6,959 bases of DNA from an uncultured cyanobacterium (GCA_945836835.1 CAMAML010000063.1:1-6959), one strand, 5' to 3'. Counted from the stretch's first letter, positions 1-6,596 are shown. Made by a program: numbers and translations. Notes: generated by a model from the letters alone, not told the origin.

Positions 1-56
1 ATGAGCGGGGGAGTATATTTTTTTATTCCTGAACCGATACTTGATATAACACTCAT
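1..56 (-). CDS. 5' end of an unidentified gene, cut by the window edge
   Basis: An ATG at 56-54 on the minus strand opens a frame with no stop through to the edge, encoding 18 residues that begin MSVISSIGSGIKKY. An AAGG ribosome binding site lies at 69-66, nine bases upstream. The leader up to the ATG closely resembles that of the exported protein gene ending at 4298, which supports this being a real start. It begins 32 bp after the stop of the HEAT-like gene on the same strand, so it could be co-transcribed with it. The visible residues are too few to name a product, and 18 open codons can occur by chance. Confidence 0.42.
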   Translation of the reverse strand, partial: MSVISSIGSGIKKYTPPL

Positions 57-88
57 TGTAACTAACCTTATACTTTAACGTTTACTTT

Positions 89-1135
89 TTATTTTTTGTC
101 CGCTTTTTTGACATCGGAGTTTTTCTCCTCAGACTTTGGGGCAGATTTTTTGTTCGGAACTTCGACTTCTTTTTCTACCGTTTTTCCCGCCATTTTGAGT
201 AATGCACTTGAGGCTTGGATTGCGTCTTGCCCGAAACCGTCTTTGGAGGTTTGCATTTTTTGTAAAATACTTGCGGTTAAGTCGTTTCCGTGAAGGGTTT
301 GGGACTCAACTATGCTTAACGCAACCGCCCTTATTGCAACCGAAGGGTCTTGGAGCATTTTGTTAACCAAAGCCGTCAGGGCAGGGTCATCTTTTCTTGA
401 AGGATCTTCTTCTAACCTGTTAACAACTTCTCTTGCACCCATTTTTCTGACTTCAACGTCCTGACTGTTCAAATAGTTTTCCAAAGTTCTGATGTAGTTG
501 TCCGTCAACTCGACGACATCACGTTTTTCTTTGTGCTTGTTACTTTGGACGGATTCAGTTTCTTTGGTGTCTTTGGTTTCTTTGGGAGAATTTTCTCCGT
601 CCGCCGAATTTACGGGATTTTGGGTGGCGACGGCAGTCTTGCCGTCTTGTGCGTCCGTTGTTGATTTTTCGCCTTGTTTATCGGCGGTTTTGTCGTCGGA
701 ATTTTGCCCGCTAACCGTTGAAGCTCCGTTTTGATCTTCTTTCACTTCACCTGTTTTTTTATCTGCACTGTTTGAGGAATTATCTCCCGCAACGCTACCC
801 GCCTGAGGAGCAGTCGATTGTGGCATGCCTGTCGCGTACCCGCCGCCGTTTGGAGGGTAGTATCCGCCGTTTGCATACGGGTTGTTATAACTTCCGGCCG
901 TATAATAATAAGGATTGTAACATCCGCCTTGAGTTCCGGCGTCATATGCGGATGCGGTCTGTTGCGGATAGAAATACCCGTTTGGACTTCCCGCCGTCGG
1001 GTTAAGTATCTGAATGTTTACCGCAGAACAACTCGGCGGAGTACCTGCGGGACAATATGCCTGCTGTTGAGGCACTTGTTGGGGCGGTACATTTTGATTA
1101 TTTACGACATTACCTTGCGGAATATAATTTTGCAT
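89..1135 (-). CDS. Low-complexity Tyr/Gly/Asn/Pro-rich protein with C-terminal HEAT-like helical repeats
   Basis: This 348-residue protein has no family I can name. Four zones are visible. Residues 1-35 are rich in Gln, Pro and Asn. Residues 50-105 are rich in Tyr, Gly, Asn and Pro, with many aromatic residues spaced by small ones. Residues 115-205 are a hydrophilic Asp/Lys/Ser/Glu/Thr stretch almost without hydrophobic residues. Residues 207-320 form amphipathic helices with HEAT-type character (VRKMGAREVVNRL, then PSVAIRAVALSIVES), followed by a Lys/Glu tail. There is no signal peptide or membrane segment, so it is probably cytoplasmic. Cysteines occur only at 28, 36 and 72. The ATG is preceded by AAGG at 1148-1145. 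HEAT repeats generally serve as protein-protein scaffolds, so an adaptor role with a disordered arm is a reasonable inference, but partner and function are unknown. It lies downstream of the GH57 gene on the same strand. Confidence 0.85.
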   Translation of the reverse strand: MQNYIPQGNVVNNQNVPPQQVPQQQAYCPAGTPPSCSAVNIQILNPTAGSPNGYFYPQQTASAYDAGTQGGCYNPYYYTAGSYNNPYANGGYYPPNGGGYATGMPQSTAPQAGSVAGDNSSNSADKKTGEVKEDQNGASTVSGQNSDDKTADKQGEKSTTDAQDGKTAVATQNPVNSADGENSPKETKDTKETESVQSNKHKEKRDVVELTDNYIRTLENYLNSQDVEVRKMGAREVVNRLEEDPSRKDDPALTALVNKMLQDPSVAIRAVALSIVESQTLHGNDLTASILQKMQTSKDGFGQDAIQASSALLKMAGKTVEKEVEVPNKKSAPKSEEKNSDVKKADKK

Positions 1136-1156
1136 AAATACACACCTTTTTACTAC

Positions 1157-1186
1157 CTTATACTTATAAAGTCTTTCGGGCGTGAA
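1157..1186 (-). promoter_or_regulatory. Possible promoter of the HEAT-like gene
   Basis: On the minus strand, a -10-like TATAAG at 1162-1157 is preceded after 18 bases by a -35-like TTCACG at 1186-1181 (four of six consensus bases). A second TATAAG lies directly upstream at 1168-1163. The position, just ahead of the AAGG site and ATG of the HEAT-like gene, is right for a promoter. The match is modest in an AT-rich gap, so this is tentative. Confidence 0.3.
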
Positions 1187-1196
1187 AAATTGCTAT

Positions 1197-1214
1197 TTTG
1201 TTAAGTTTGTTAAG
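1197..1214. repeat. Perfect 9-bp tandem direct repeat (TTTGTTAAG x2)
   Basis: Two adjacent identical copies of TTTGTTAAG lie in the gap between the GH57 gene and the HEAT-like gene, just upstream of the possible promoter at 1157-1186. The repeat could be a binding site for a regulator or a chance feature of AT-rich DNA. The gap contains no GC-rich hairpin with a T-tract, so no intrinsic terminator is seen after the GH57 gene. Confidence 0.5.
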
Positions 1215-1235
1215 AAAATTTAAGCTCGTACAAAG

Positions 1236-3728
1236 TTAGAGATTGTTAAACATTACGCTGTAAAATTCCGTATTGATGTTGAGCTTTTGCCCTATGTCGA
1301 TAAGCATTTTGGCAAACCGTTTTTCGCTTGCACGTTTGGATTTTTTGCAAACCTCGATAATTTCGCCTATCCTATGGTAAATCCTTGTGAAATAGGTATT
1401 TTGAGCTTCCGCTATGTCAATGTTCAGCCCCATTTTTTCTACACAATCAAAGATTTCCAAGATAAGCTCCGCCTGCTGAACTTCCATACTGTACGCAAGT
1501 TTTGAGATATTTTGCTCGATTTTTTTTGCAAAAATTCTGTTAGCCTGCTCTTTGTATAGCTTAATCCCGAGTTCGTTTGCCTCGGTGTTAATAGCCTCAA
1601 CCGTTTTGACGACTTCGGGTTCCATAAACCCGTCCGCTTTTACGACAAGGTCGTTGAACTTTTTACCAAGTGCATATTTTGTTGCAATTTTGAACTCTTC
1701 GGGAATTTCAACCCCAAGTTTTCTCATCTGATAAATCGAACTTTTGCCCTGATTGTAGATGTCTTGATACATTTGGGAAAAATGTTCCATTTTTTCTTTC
1801 AAAAGCTGTTCTAAAATATGGCGTCTTTCTTCGATAAAGATGTCTTTTAGCGTAAAGTATTCTTTGCCGAAATGTTCATCCAACGCCCTTATTATTTCGG
1901 TAATCGACGCGTTTTCAAATATTTGTGAAAGTTCTTGCTTAAGCTGCGGATAATCTTCCGAATACTGTTTTATCGAGCAGTGGAAATCCCCGCCCGAATA
2001 CTGAACGAGTGCGAACATATAGTCCGTTTTTTGCCTTGTAATATTTGACGTAAGGCTGATGTTGCCCGCAACAAACGTGGAGTTATCTTTCGTCGTTTTC
2101 ATGTAATCTTTTTTGGTAATCGTGTAGCAATAAATATTTTCTTCGTCCTCAAAATCCTTGTAAAGAGAAGATATTGCCCATAATGACGCAATCTGTTTCA
2201 AAGAAACGATTGAAGGTTTTACAAACTTTTCAAAAATTTGCCGCCCGTTCCCGAACTCGGGGATATTACTCTTTGCTTCAGAAAGAATTTCCAAAAATCT
2301 TTCTTCAAAATTCTTGCCCGAAAACTTTCTTGCAAGCTGCATCGCACGTGCCGCATACTTCATAATCTGAACGGTTTCTATACCCGAAATTTCCGAGAAA
2401 AACCACCCGCAACTCGTGTACATAAGCATGGCTTGACGCTGAATTTCCAGTAACTCCATTGCACGAACTTTTTCTTCGTCCAAAAGCCCTTCTTTAAAAT
2501 TTTCGTCCTGAAATTTGTTCAGCGTAATATCGCTTCTGTCAAGGATAACTTCAATATATCTGTTGCGAACTTCCCAAACATCATCGGCAAAATATTTTGC
2601 ACCTTCGGTTTCAAATATTTCGACAAACTCGTCTCTCAGGTAGTCCAACGCCTCTCTGAGTGGCTTTCGCCACTTTTGGTTCCACCCCGGGTGACCGCCC
2701 GTTGAACATCCGCAATCCTCTTTCCAACGCCCGACCCCGTGGAAACAGCTCCACGATGACGACTGCTTAATATCCGCCTCCCAATTACTGCGGTATTTAG
2801 AGAGGTATTCGGCGTAATTGGTAATCTTAAACCCTTCTTCTTCGGCTTTAATTTTTACGACATAAGCAAGTGCCATGTCGCCAAACTTGGTGTGATGCCC
2901 GTAGCTTTCGCCGTCCGTTGCTATATTTATCAACTGCGGATAATCTCTCAAATCAGAAACGCCTTCTTTGAGCCGTTTTATAAACTTGTTTCCGTCTTTT
3001 AATAATTCGTCAAAAGCGACCGAGCGGGAAATCGCACCGTCATAGAAGAATAGATCAATAAATTTACCTTCGGCGGATTTTATGTAATATCTGTAAGAGC
3101 GAGCAGGATCGACGTTCCCCCAGCTCACGTCCTGCCAGTCTTTTGAGGTTTCTTCCTTAACCTTCAACGCTTGATAAGGGGAGAGGACGACAAACTTTAT
3201 CCCGTTTTCTTCGCAAAGTCTCAGGGTATCGTCGTCAACGGCGGTTTCGGCAAGCCAAATACCTTCGGGCTTTCTTCCAAACCGATATTCAAAATCGCAA
3301 ATCCCCCATTTAATCTGGGTTTCCTTGTCCTTTTCGTTTGCAAGCGGCATTATTATGTGGTTGTAAACCTGTGCCATGGCGTTTCCATGCCCGTTATGCT
3401 CGGCACGACTTTCTATGTCCGCCTTGATAATCCTTTCATAAGTGTGCGGTGCATGCTTATCCATCCACGACAAAAGTGTCGGTCCAAAGTTGAAACTCAT
3501 ATATTCATAGTTGTTTACGACATCCAAAATTCTGTTTCTGTTGTCAACAATTTTTGAGAAGGAATTTGGGTTGTAGCACTCCCTGTTAATCCTCTCGTTC
3601 CAGTCGTGAAACGGCAAGGCACTTTCTTGAAGCTCTATCGCCTCAAGCCACGGATTTTCCCTCGGCGGTTGATAAAAATGTCCGTGTATCGTTAAAAAAA
3701 CATCCTTTTTCGCTTGTGTTTCTGCCAT
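1236..3728 (-). CDS. Glycoside hydrolase family 57 enzyme with C-terminal DUF3536 domain
   Basis: This 830-residue protein is a GH57-type enzyme. That family includes alpha-amylases, 4-alpha-glucanotransferases and branching enzymes acting by a retaining mechanism on alpha-glucans. Region 1 (HGHFYQP) is at residues 15-21. WLAE at 158-161 aligns with the family's nucleophile motif, making Glu161 the likely nucleophile. TDGESYGHH at 271-279 aligns with the general-acid motif, making Asp272 the likely acid. A Trp/Cys/Gly/His-rich block at 326-350 resembles other DUF3536 proteins. From about residue 530 onward the protein is mostly helical, matching the DUF3536 extension. There is no signal peptide, so it probably acts in the cytoplasm on glycogen-like or maltodextrin substrates. 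The exact reaction of DUF3536 members is not settled. The ATG has a strong GAGGAG site at 3741-3736. The gene lies 36 bp downstream of the exported OB-fold-like protein gene with no terminator between, so the two are probably co-transcribed. Confidence 0.93.
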   Translation of the reverse strand: MAETQAKKDVFLTIHGHFYQPPRENPWLEAIELQESALPFHDWNERINRECYNPNSFSKIVDNRNRILDVVNNYEYMSFNFGPTLLSWMDKHAPHTYERIIKADIESRAEHNGHGNAMAQVYNHIIMPLANEKDKETQIKWGICDFEYRFGRKPEGIWLAETAVDDDTLRLCEENGIKFVVLSPYQALKVKEETSKDWQDVSWGNVDPARSYRYYIKSAEGKFIDLFFYDGAISRSVAFDELLKDGNKFIKRLKEGVSDLRDYPQLINIATDGESYGHHTKFGDMALAYVVKIKAEEEGFKITNYAEYLSKYRSNWEADIKQSSSWSCFHGVGRWKEDCGCSTGGHPGWNQKWRKPLREALDYLRDEFVEIFETEGAKYFADDVWEVRNRYIEVILDRSDITLNKFQDENFKEGLLDEEKVRAMELLEIQRQAMLMYTSCGWFFSEISGIETVQIMKYAARAMQLARKFSGKNFEERFLEILSEAKSNIPEFGNGRQIFEKFVKPSIVSLKQIASLWAISSLYKDFEDEENIYCYTITKKDYMKTTKDNSTFVAGNISLTSNITRQKTDYMFALVQYSGGDFHCSIKQYSEDYPQLKQELSQIFENASITEIIRALDEHFGKEYFTLKDIFIEERRHILEQLLKEKMEHFSQMYQDIYNQGKSSIYQMRKLGVEIPEEFKIATKYALGKKFNDLVVKADGFMEPEVVKTVEAINTEANELGIKLYKEQANRIFAKKIEQNISKLAYSMEVQQAELILEIFDCVEKMGLNIDIAEAQNTYFTRIYHRIGEIIEVCKKSKRASEKRFAKMLIDIGQKLNINTEFYSVMFNNL

Positions 3729-3764
3729 TTCCTAACTCCTCGAAAATAAATTGTATTTAAATTT

Positions 3765-4298
3765 CTATTTACTCTCTTTTGGTGCCGTTTTTAAAACCGT
3801 AAATTTTTCGGTATCCATCCACGCATCCCCGAGGGCCGACGAGAAAACCCGCCCGCAAACTTCGACTTCGTCGCCCGAATTTAGGTCAATATATTTTTCC
3901 GCAGTTTTTCTTTCGATAAATATTTTCAACTCCGAAAGCGGGATGTCATGGTCTTTGACATCTTCTCGCTGGATTAAGAACGAAATATATTTTTCGGAGC
4001 TTCTGAATGCGGGCTTGTAATCTAACCCTAACGTCGCAAACTTGTCAAACTTTGCCTTGAACTTTACGTTTTTGCCGACGTAAAACTTTGGCTGTGCAAC
4101 GATTGCAAGCGGAGAAACCTGTATGTAGGTTTTTTGTACGTTAGCGGGAGCGGGGGATGTTGCAACCCCTGCTACACTGTTTATGCGTTTTATGACCGAA
4201 GTCGGGTCAAAATTTGCGTCTTGAGCCTGCGTACAGTTGTATATTCCAAGTGTTACCCCGAGTATTAACACCGATAAAGCAATTTTAAATCTGTTCAT
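3765..4298 (-). CDS. Small exported protein with a probable OB-fold-like domain
   Basis: This 177-residue protein begins with a Sec-type signal: basic MNRFK, a hydrophobic core at about 6-20, then a polar region ending near TQAQDA (residues 23-28). Cys22 follows IYN rather than a canonical lipobox, so signal peptidase I cleavage after Ala25 seems likelier than lipidation. Residues 70-170 alternate short beta-like stretches in an OB-fold style: VGKNVKFKAKFDKF, YISFLIQRED, then DEVEVCGRVF and EKFTVLK near the end. This resembles small periplasmic OB-fold nucleic-acid or ligand-binding domains, but I cannot assign a family. The ATG follows AGAGG by ten bases. It is the first gene of the leftward unit, 36 bp ahead of the GH57 gene, and is divergent from the activase gene. 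Function is unknown. Confidence 0.85.
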   Translation of the reverse strand: MNRFKIALSVLILGVTLGIYNCTQAQDANFDPTSVIKRINSVAGVATSPAPANVQKTYIQVSPLAIVAQPKFYVGKNVKFKAKFDKFATLGLDYKPAFRSSEKYISFLIQREDVKDHDIPLSELKIFIERKTAEKYIDLNSGDEVEVCGRVFSSALGDAWMDTEKFTVLKTAPKESK

Positions 4299-4326
4299 TG
4301 TAAACTAACCTCTTATGTCAACAATA

Positions 4327-4347
4327 ACATTTTATCACAATAAATGT
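4327..4347. repeat. Inverted repeat in the divergent intergenic region
   Basis: ACATTT at 4327-4332 and AAATGT at 4342-4347 form a 6-bp inverted repeat with a 9-base spacer. It overlaps the possible -10 element of the leftward promoter, the position expected of a repressor operator. The arms are short and AT-rich, so chance is possible. Confidence 0.3.
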
Positions 4348-4357
4348 AATTTTGTAA
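4329..4357 (-). promoter_or_regulatory. Possible promoter of the exported protein and GH57 unit
   Basis: On the minus strand an extended -10-like element, TGA followed by TAAAAT, occupies 4337-4329 (hexamer five of six to consensus). A weak -35-like TTACAA lies at 4357-4352 with a 17-base spacer. This would start transcription some 20 to 30 bases before the ATG at 4298. The weak -35 lowers confidence. Confidence 0.38.
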
Positions 4358-4386
4358 CTACCCGATTAAATGATTTTATTTTTTTG

Positions 4387-4395
4387 TGTTATGAT
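4387..4395 (+). promoter_or_regulatory. Extended -10 promoter element of the activase gene
   Basis: TGT followed by TATGAT matches an extended -10 element, with the hexamer five of six to consensus. It lies 44 bases before the activase ATG. The region where a -35 should lie has only a weak TTAAAT at 4366-4371, which is compatible with an extended -10 promoter. Confidence 0.45.
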
Positions 4396-4428
4396 TGAAC
4401 TGTATTAGAAGACATGATTTAAGAATAC

Positions 4429-4433
4429 AGAGG
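4429..4433 (+). promoter_or_regulatory. Ribosome binding site fixing the activase start
   Basis: AGAGG sits six bases before the ATG at 4440. It selects that codon over the upstream in-frame TTG at 4395, which overlaps the -10 element and would add 15 residues before the first beta strand of the ATPase fold. Confidence 0.75.
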
Positions 4434-4439
4434 AAAAAT

Positions 4440-5444
4440 ATGAGCTTAACGGTATATTTAGGGATAGACGTAGGGTCGGTAACTACAAAAGTCGCACTTG
4501 TCGACGAAAACGGAAAGTACGTTGACAGTTACATGTTAAAAACCGCGGGCAAACCGGTTATTGCGGTTCAGGACGGTTTAAGAAAATTATACGAAAAAAA
4601 ACTTACGGATTACGTTGTGGCAGGCGTCGGCACGACGGGCTCGGGGCGTAACCTTGCGGGTGCATTGGTCGGTGCGGACGTTGTCAAAAACGAGATTACG
4701 GCACATGCGGTTGCCGCAAGCACCTATGTTCCGGGGGTTCAGACAATTCTTGAAATCGGCGGGCAGGACAGTAAAATTATCATCCTCAGAGACGGTATCG
4801 TTACCGATTTTGCGATGAACACGGTTTGTGCGGCGGGAACGGGAAGTTTTCTCGATCATCAGGCACAAAGATTGAATGTTCCGATTGAGATTTTTGGGGA
4901 AACCGCACTCAAATCCACCAACCCTGCAAGAATTGCGGGACGTTGCGGAGTTTTTGCGGAAAGCGACTTAATCCACAAACAACAACTCGGATATCCTGTG
5001 GAAGATTTACTCTACGGCTTGTGTCAGGCACTTGTCAGGAACTATTTGAGCAACTTGGCACTGGGGAAAGAACTTTTGCCGACAATAACCTTCCAAGGCG
5101 GGGTTGCAACTAATACCGGCATGGTGAAAGCGTTTGAAGAGGCGTTGAATCAAAAAATTGTGGTTCCCGAAAACCACCAGACCATGGGAGCAATCGGGGC
5201 GGCACTTTTAGCTATGGAAAATCACCAGTACACCGAAGCCACGACCAAATTCAAGGGCTGGGAAGTCGGGAATATGCATTTCCACTCGGTTACATGTGAT
5301 TGCAGTGGCTGCTCAAACAACTGCGAAGTCATCACCATCCTTGAAGGGGAGGAAGAAGTCCCTCATTACGACAACATCAAAGACATTAAAGGCAATATTA
5401 TCGCACGTTGGGGCGGTACTTGCGGACGTTGGGACATTTCGTAG
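4440..5444 (+). CDS. Acyl-CoA dehydratase activase (BadF/BadG/BcrA/HgdC-type ATPase)
   Basis: This 334-residue protein is an ASKHA-fold ATPase of the family that reductively activates 2-hydroxyacyl-CoA dehydratases, and is related to benzoyl-CoA reductase subunits. Phosphate motif 1 (GIDVGSVTTK) is at residues 8-17, phosphate motif 2 (EIGGQDSK) at 105-112, and the adenosine motif (FQGGVATNTG) at 218-227. Cys130 in VCAAGTGSF and Cys169 in GRCGVFAESD match the two cysteines that in HgdC let a homodimer hold one [4Fe-4S] cluster. In known systems it passes one electron to the dehydratase in an ATP-driven, oxygen-sensitive step. The C-terminus adds a CxCxxCxxxC cluster (Cys286, 288, 291, 295) and Cys328 in GGTCGRW. 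I recall a similar tail in other long activases, so the gene looks intact. No dehydratase subunit lies nearby: upstream is a divergent gene and downstream a terminator. The substrate is therefore unknown. Confidence 0.93.
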   Translation: MSLTVYLGIDVGSVTTKVALVDENGKYVDSYMLKTAGKPVIAVQDGLRKLYEKKLTDYVVAGVGTTGSGRNLAGALVGADVVKNEITAHAVAASTYVPGVQTILEIGGQDSKIIILRDGIVTDFAMNTVCAAGTGSFLDHQAQRLNVPIEIFGETALKSTNPARIAGRCGVFAESDLIHKQQLGYPVEDLLYGLCQALVRNYLSNLALGKELLPTITFQGGVATNTGMVKAFEEALNQKIVVPENHQTMGAIGAALLAMENHQYTEATTKFKGWEVGNMHFHSVTCDCSGCSNNCEVITILEGEEEVPHYDNIKDIKGNIIARWGGTCGRWDIS

Positions 5445-5473
5445 GGAAAATATTTCAGTAAAAATACTTTTAC

Positions 5474-5507
5474 AAAACGGTGCGGTTGATAAGACCTCAC
5501 CGTTTTT
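5474..5507. terminator. Bidirectional rho-independent terminator between convergent genes
   Basis: AAAACGGTG at 5474-5482 pairs perfectly with CACCGTTTT at 5498-5506, and the T-run extends to 5507. The inner bases can extend the stem after one mismatch (GGTT with GACC, including one wobble). It ends the activase transcript on the plus strand. On the minus strand it has four Ts after the stem and can end the rpoZ-PNP-HTH side, lying just three bases beyond the HTH stop codon. Confidence 0.9.
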
Positions 5508-5509
5508 GC

Positions 5510-5749
5510 TTAGTCGTCCGTTAGCTTGAACCCTTCGGGCAATTTTTTGTTGACGGCTTCGATAAACTCCATAAAATCCATGCCAAGAGCATTGACAATT
5601 TTCCACAAAGTTGTAAGCCGGGGATCTCTCAAGCCTTTTTCGATACGTTCAAGTGAATTGCTCGGAAGATCGTACTCGTACGAGAGTAGCAAAATCCCTT
5701 TGTTTTTGGCTGCTCTGCGGGAATTTATCACCTCACCGACAGCCTTCAA
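5510..5749 (-). CDS. Small XRE (Cro/CI)-type helix-turn-helix regulator
   Basis: This protein of about 79 residues is essentially a single lambda-repressor-like DNA-binding domain. Helix 1 spans about 2-14, helix 2 about 18-25, and the probable recognition helix about 29-37 (PSNSLERIE). The typical turn GLRDPRLTTLWKIVNALG at 39-56 follows. No effector domain is present; the tail after residue 60 is a short helix and an acidic end. It probably acts as a dimeric DNA-binding repressor with unknown targets. The start is uncertain. The frame is the same as that of the upstream phosphorylase and is open back to its TAA at 5776-5774, with no ATG between. The TTG at 5749-5747 is taken here, but CTG (5752-5750) or ATT (5755-5753) are possible. 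An AAGGG at 5772-5768 right after the stop is the best Shine-Dalgarno and lies 18 bases from the TTG. Translation is probably coupled to the phosphorylase gene. Confidence 0.83.
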   Translation of the reverse strand: MKAVGEVINSRRAAKNKGILLLSYEYDLPSNSLERIEKGLRDPRLTTLWKIVNALGMDFMEFIEAVNKKLPEGFKLTDD

Positions 5750-5773
5750 CAGAATTTCTTTTTTATGCCCTTG

Positions 5774-6574
5774 TTACACCTTTTCAACAACCTTGAGGAC
5801 AAGTTTTTTAAACTTGTCTTTTGCCTTATCAGACGCCTCGATGACCTCGTCGTGGCTCAGTTTTTCCCCGCCCGTTTTGCTTGCGGAGTTTGTGATACAG
5901 CTTATGCCCAAAATCTTCATCCCGCAGTAATTCCCGACTATCGCCTCGGGGATGGTAGACATGCCGACCGCATCCGCTCCCATCAGCTTGTACATCCTAA
6001 TCTCTGCAGGGGTTTCGTAGCTCGGACCCGAGTTTGCAAGATACACACCCTCTCTTAGCTCAATCCCGAGTTCTTTTGCACAGGTTCTTGCGGTATTTAT
6101 AAGCTCATGCCTGTAAACTTCCGTCATGTCGGGAAACCGTGTTCCAAATTCCTCGTCGTTCTTGCCGACAAGCGGGTTTACACCCATATTGTTTATGTGA
6201 TCCGTGATGAGCATTAAGTCGGCAGGCTTAAAGTCGGGGTTCACTCCGCCCGCTGCGTTCGTCAAAATAAGAGTGCTTACGCCAAGTTTTTTCATAACCT
6301 TTATCGGATAAGTTATCTCCTGCATTGAGTGTCCTTCATAAAAATGAACACGCCCCTGCATCATAACGACTCTTTTGCCGAAAATTTCCGCAAACACAAG
6401 CCGCCCCTTATGCCCCTTTATCGTTGAGGAAATAAAACCGTCAATATCACCGTAAGGAATTGCAATATCGCAGTATTCGTCCGCAAGCTCACCCAGCCCC
6501 GAGCCTAAAACTATCCCGATTTCGGGCTTGAAATCACCGATTTTTGACCTGATACACTTCAACGTTTTTTCCAT
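5774..6574 (-). CDS. punA: Purine nucleoside phosphorylase, trimeric (PNP-I) type
   Basis: This 266-residue enzyme cleaves purine (deoxy)ribonucleosides with phosphate to the free base and (deoxy)ribose-1-phosphate in cytoplasmic purine salvage. Family motifs are all present: GSGLG with Ser25, His55 in GHKG, RVHFYEG with Arg75, His77 and Tyr79, TNAAGG at 105-110, SYETPAE with Glu187, GMSTIPE with Met205, TNSAS with Asn229, and His241. These correspond to phosphate-, ribose- and base-binding residues of human PNP (Glu201, Asn243 and His257 among them). An Asn at the Asn243 position goes with preference for 6-oxopurines such as guanosine and inosine. Length is normal for the trimeric class. The ATG at 6574 has a GAGGGG site at 6584-6579; an in-frame TTG four codons upstream overlaps that site and is not the start. 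It lies after the terminator following rpoZ and directly before the HTH gene. Confidence 0.95.
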   Translation of the reverse strand: MEKTLKCIRSKIGDFKPEIGIVLGSGLGELADEYCDIAIPYGDIDGFISSTIKGHKGRLVFAEIFGKRVVMMQGRVHFYEGHSMQEITYPIKVMKKLGVSTLILTNAAGGVNPDFKPADLMLITDHINNMGVNPLVGKNDEEFGTRFPDMTEVYRHELINTARTCAKELGIELREGVYLANSGPSYETPAEIRMYKLMGADAVGMSTIPEAIVGNYCGMKILGISCITNSASKTGGEKLSHDEVIEASDKAKDKFKKLVLKVVEKV

Positions 6575-6578
6575 AACA

Positions 6579-6584
6579 CCCCTC
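6579..6584 (-). promoter_or_regulatory. Ribosome binding site of the PNP gene
   Basis: GAGGGG on the minus strand lies four bases before the ATG at 6574. It fixes that start over the overlapping upstream TTG at 6586. The site is only twelve bases beyond the end of the T-tract of the preceding terminator. Confidence 0.8.
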
Positions 6585-6596
6585 AAATCAATTCAC

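Noticed and set aside
560..590. Repeated TCTTTGG units
   Set aside because: They encode the KETKDTKETES part of the charged spacer of the HEAT-like protein; this is ordinary low-complexity coding sequence rather than a separate repeat element.
718..1204. Overlapping plus-strand open frames of 95 and 128 codons opposite the HEAT-like gene
   Set aside because: Their translations are Arg/Ile/Cys-rich mirror products of the Tyr/Gly/Asn-rich coding strand, with no ribosome binding site or recognisable domain.
2738..2755. Inverted repeat CGTGGA-N6-TCCACG resembling a hairpin
   Set aside because: It lies inside the GH57 gene over a conserved block (residues about 326-333), has no T-tract, and is explained by the coding sequence.
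4314..4319. Consensus-like -35 hexamer TTGACA on the minus strand
   Set aside because: At 17 bases downstream the sequence is the start codon region, ATGAAC, with no -10 element, so it cannot serve the gene beginning at 4298.
5526..6058. Plus-strand open frames of 134 and 97 codons opposite the HTH and PNP genes
   Set aside because: They are antisense to genes with clear family motifs and show no domain or start signal of their own.
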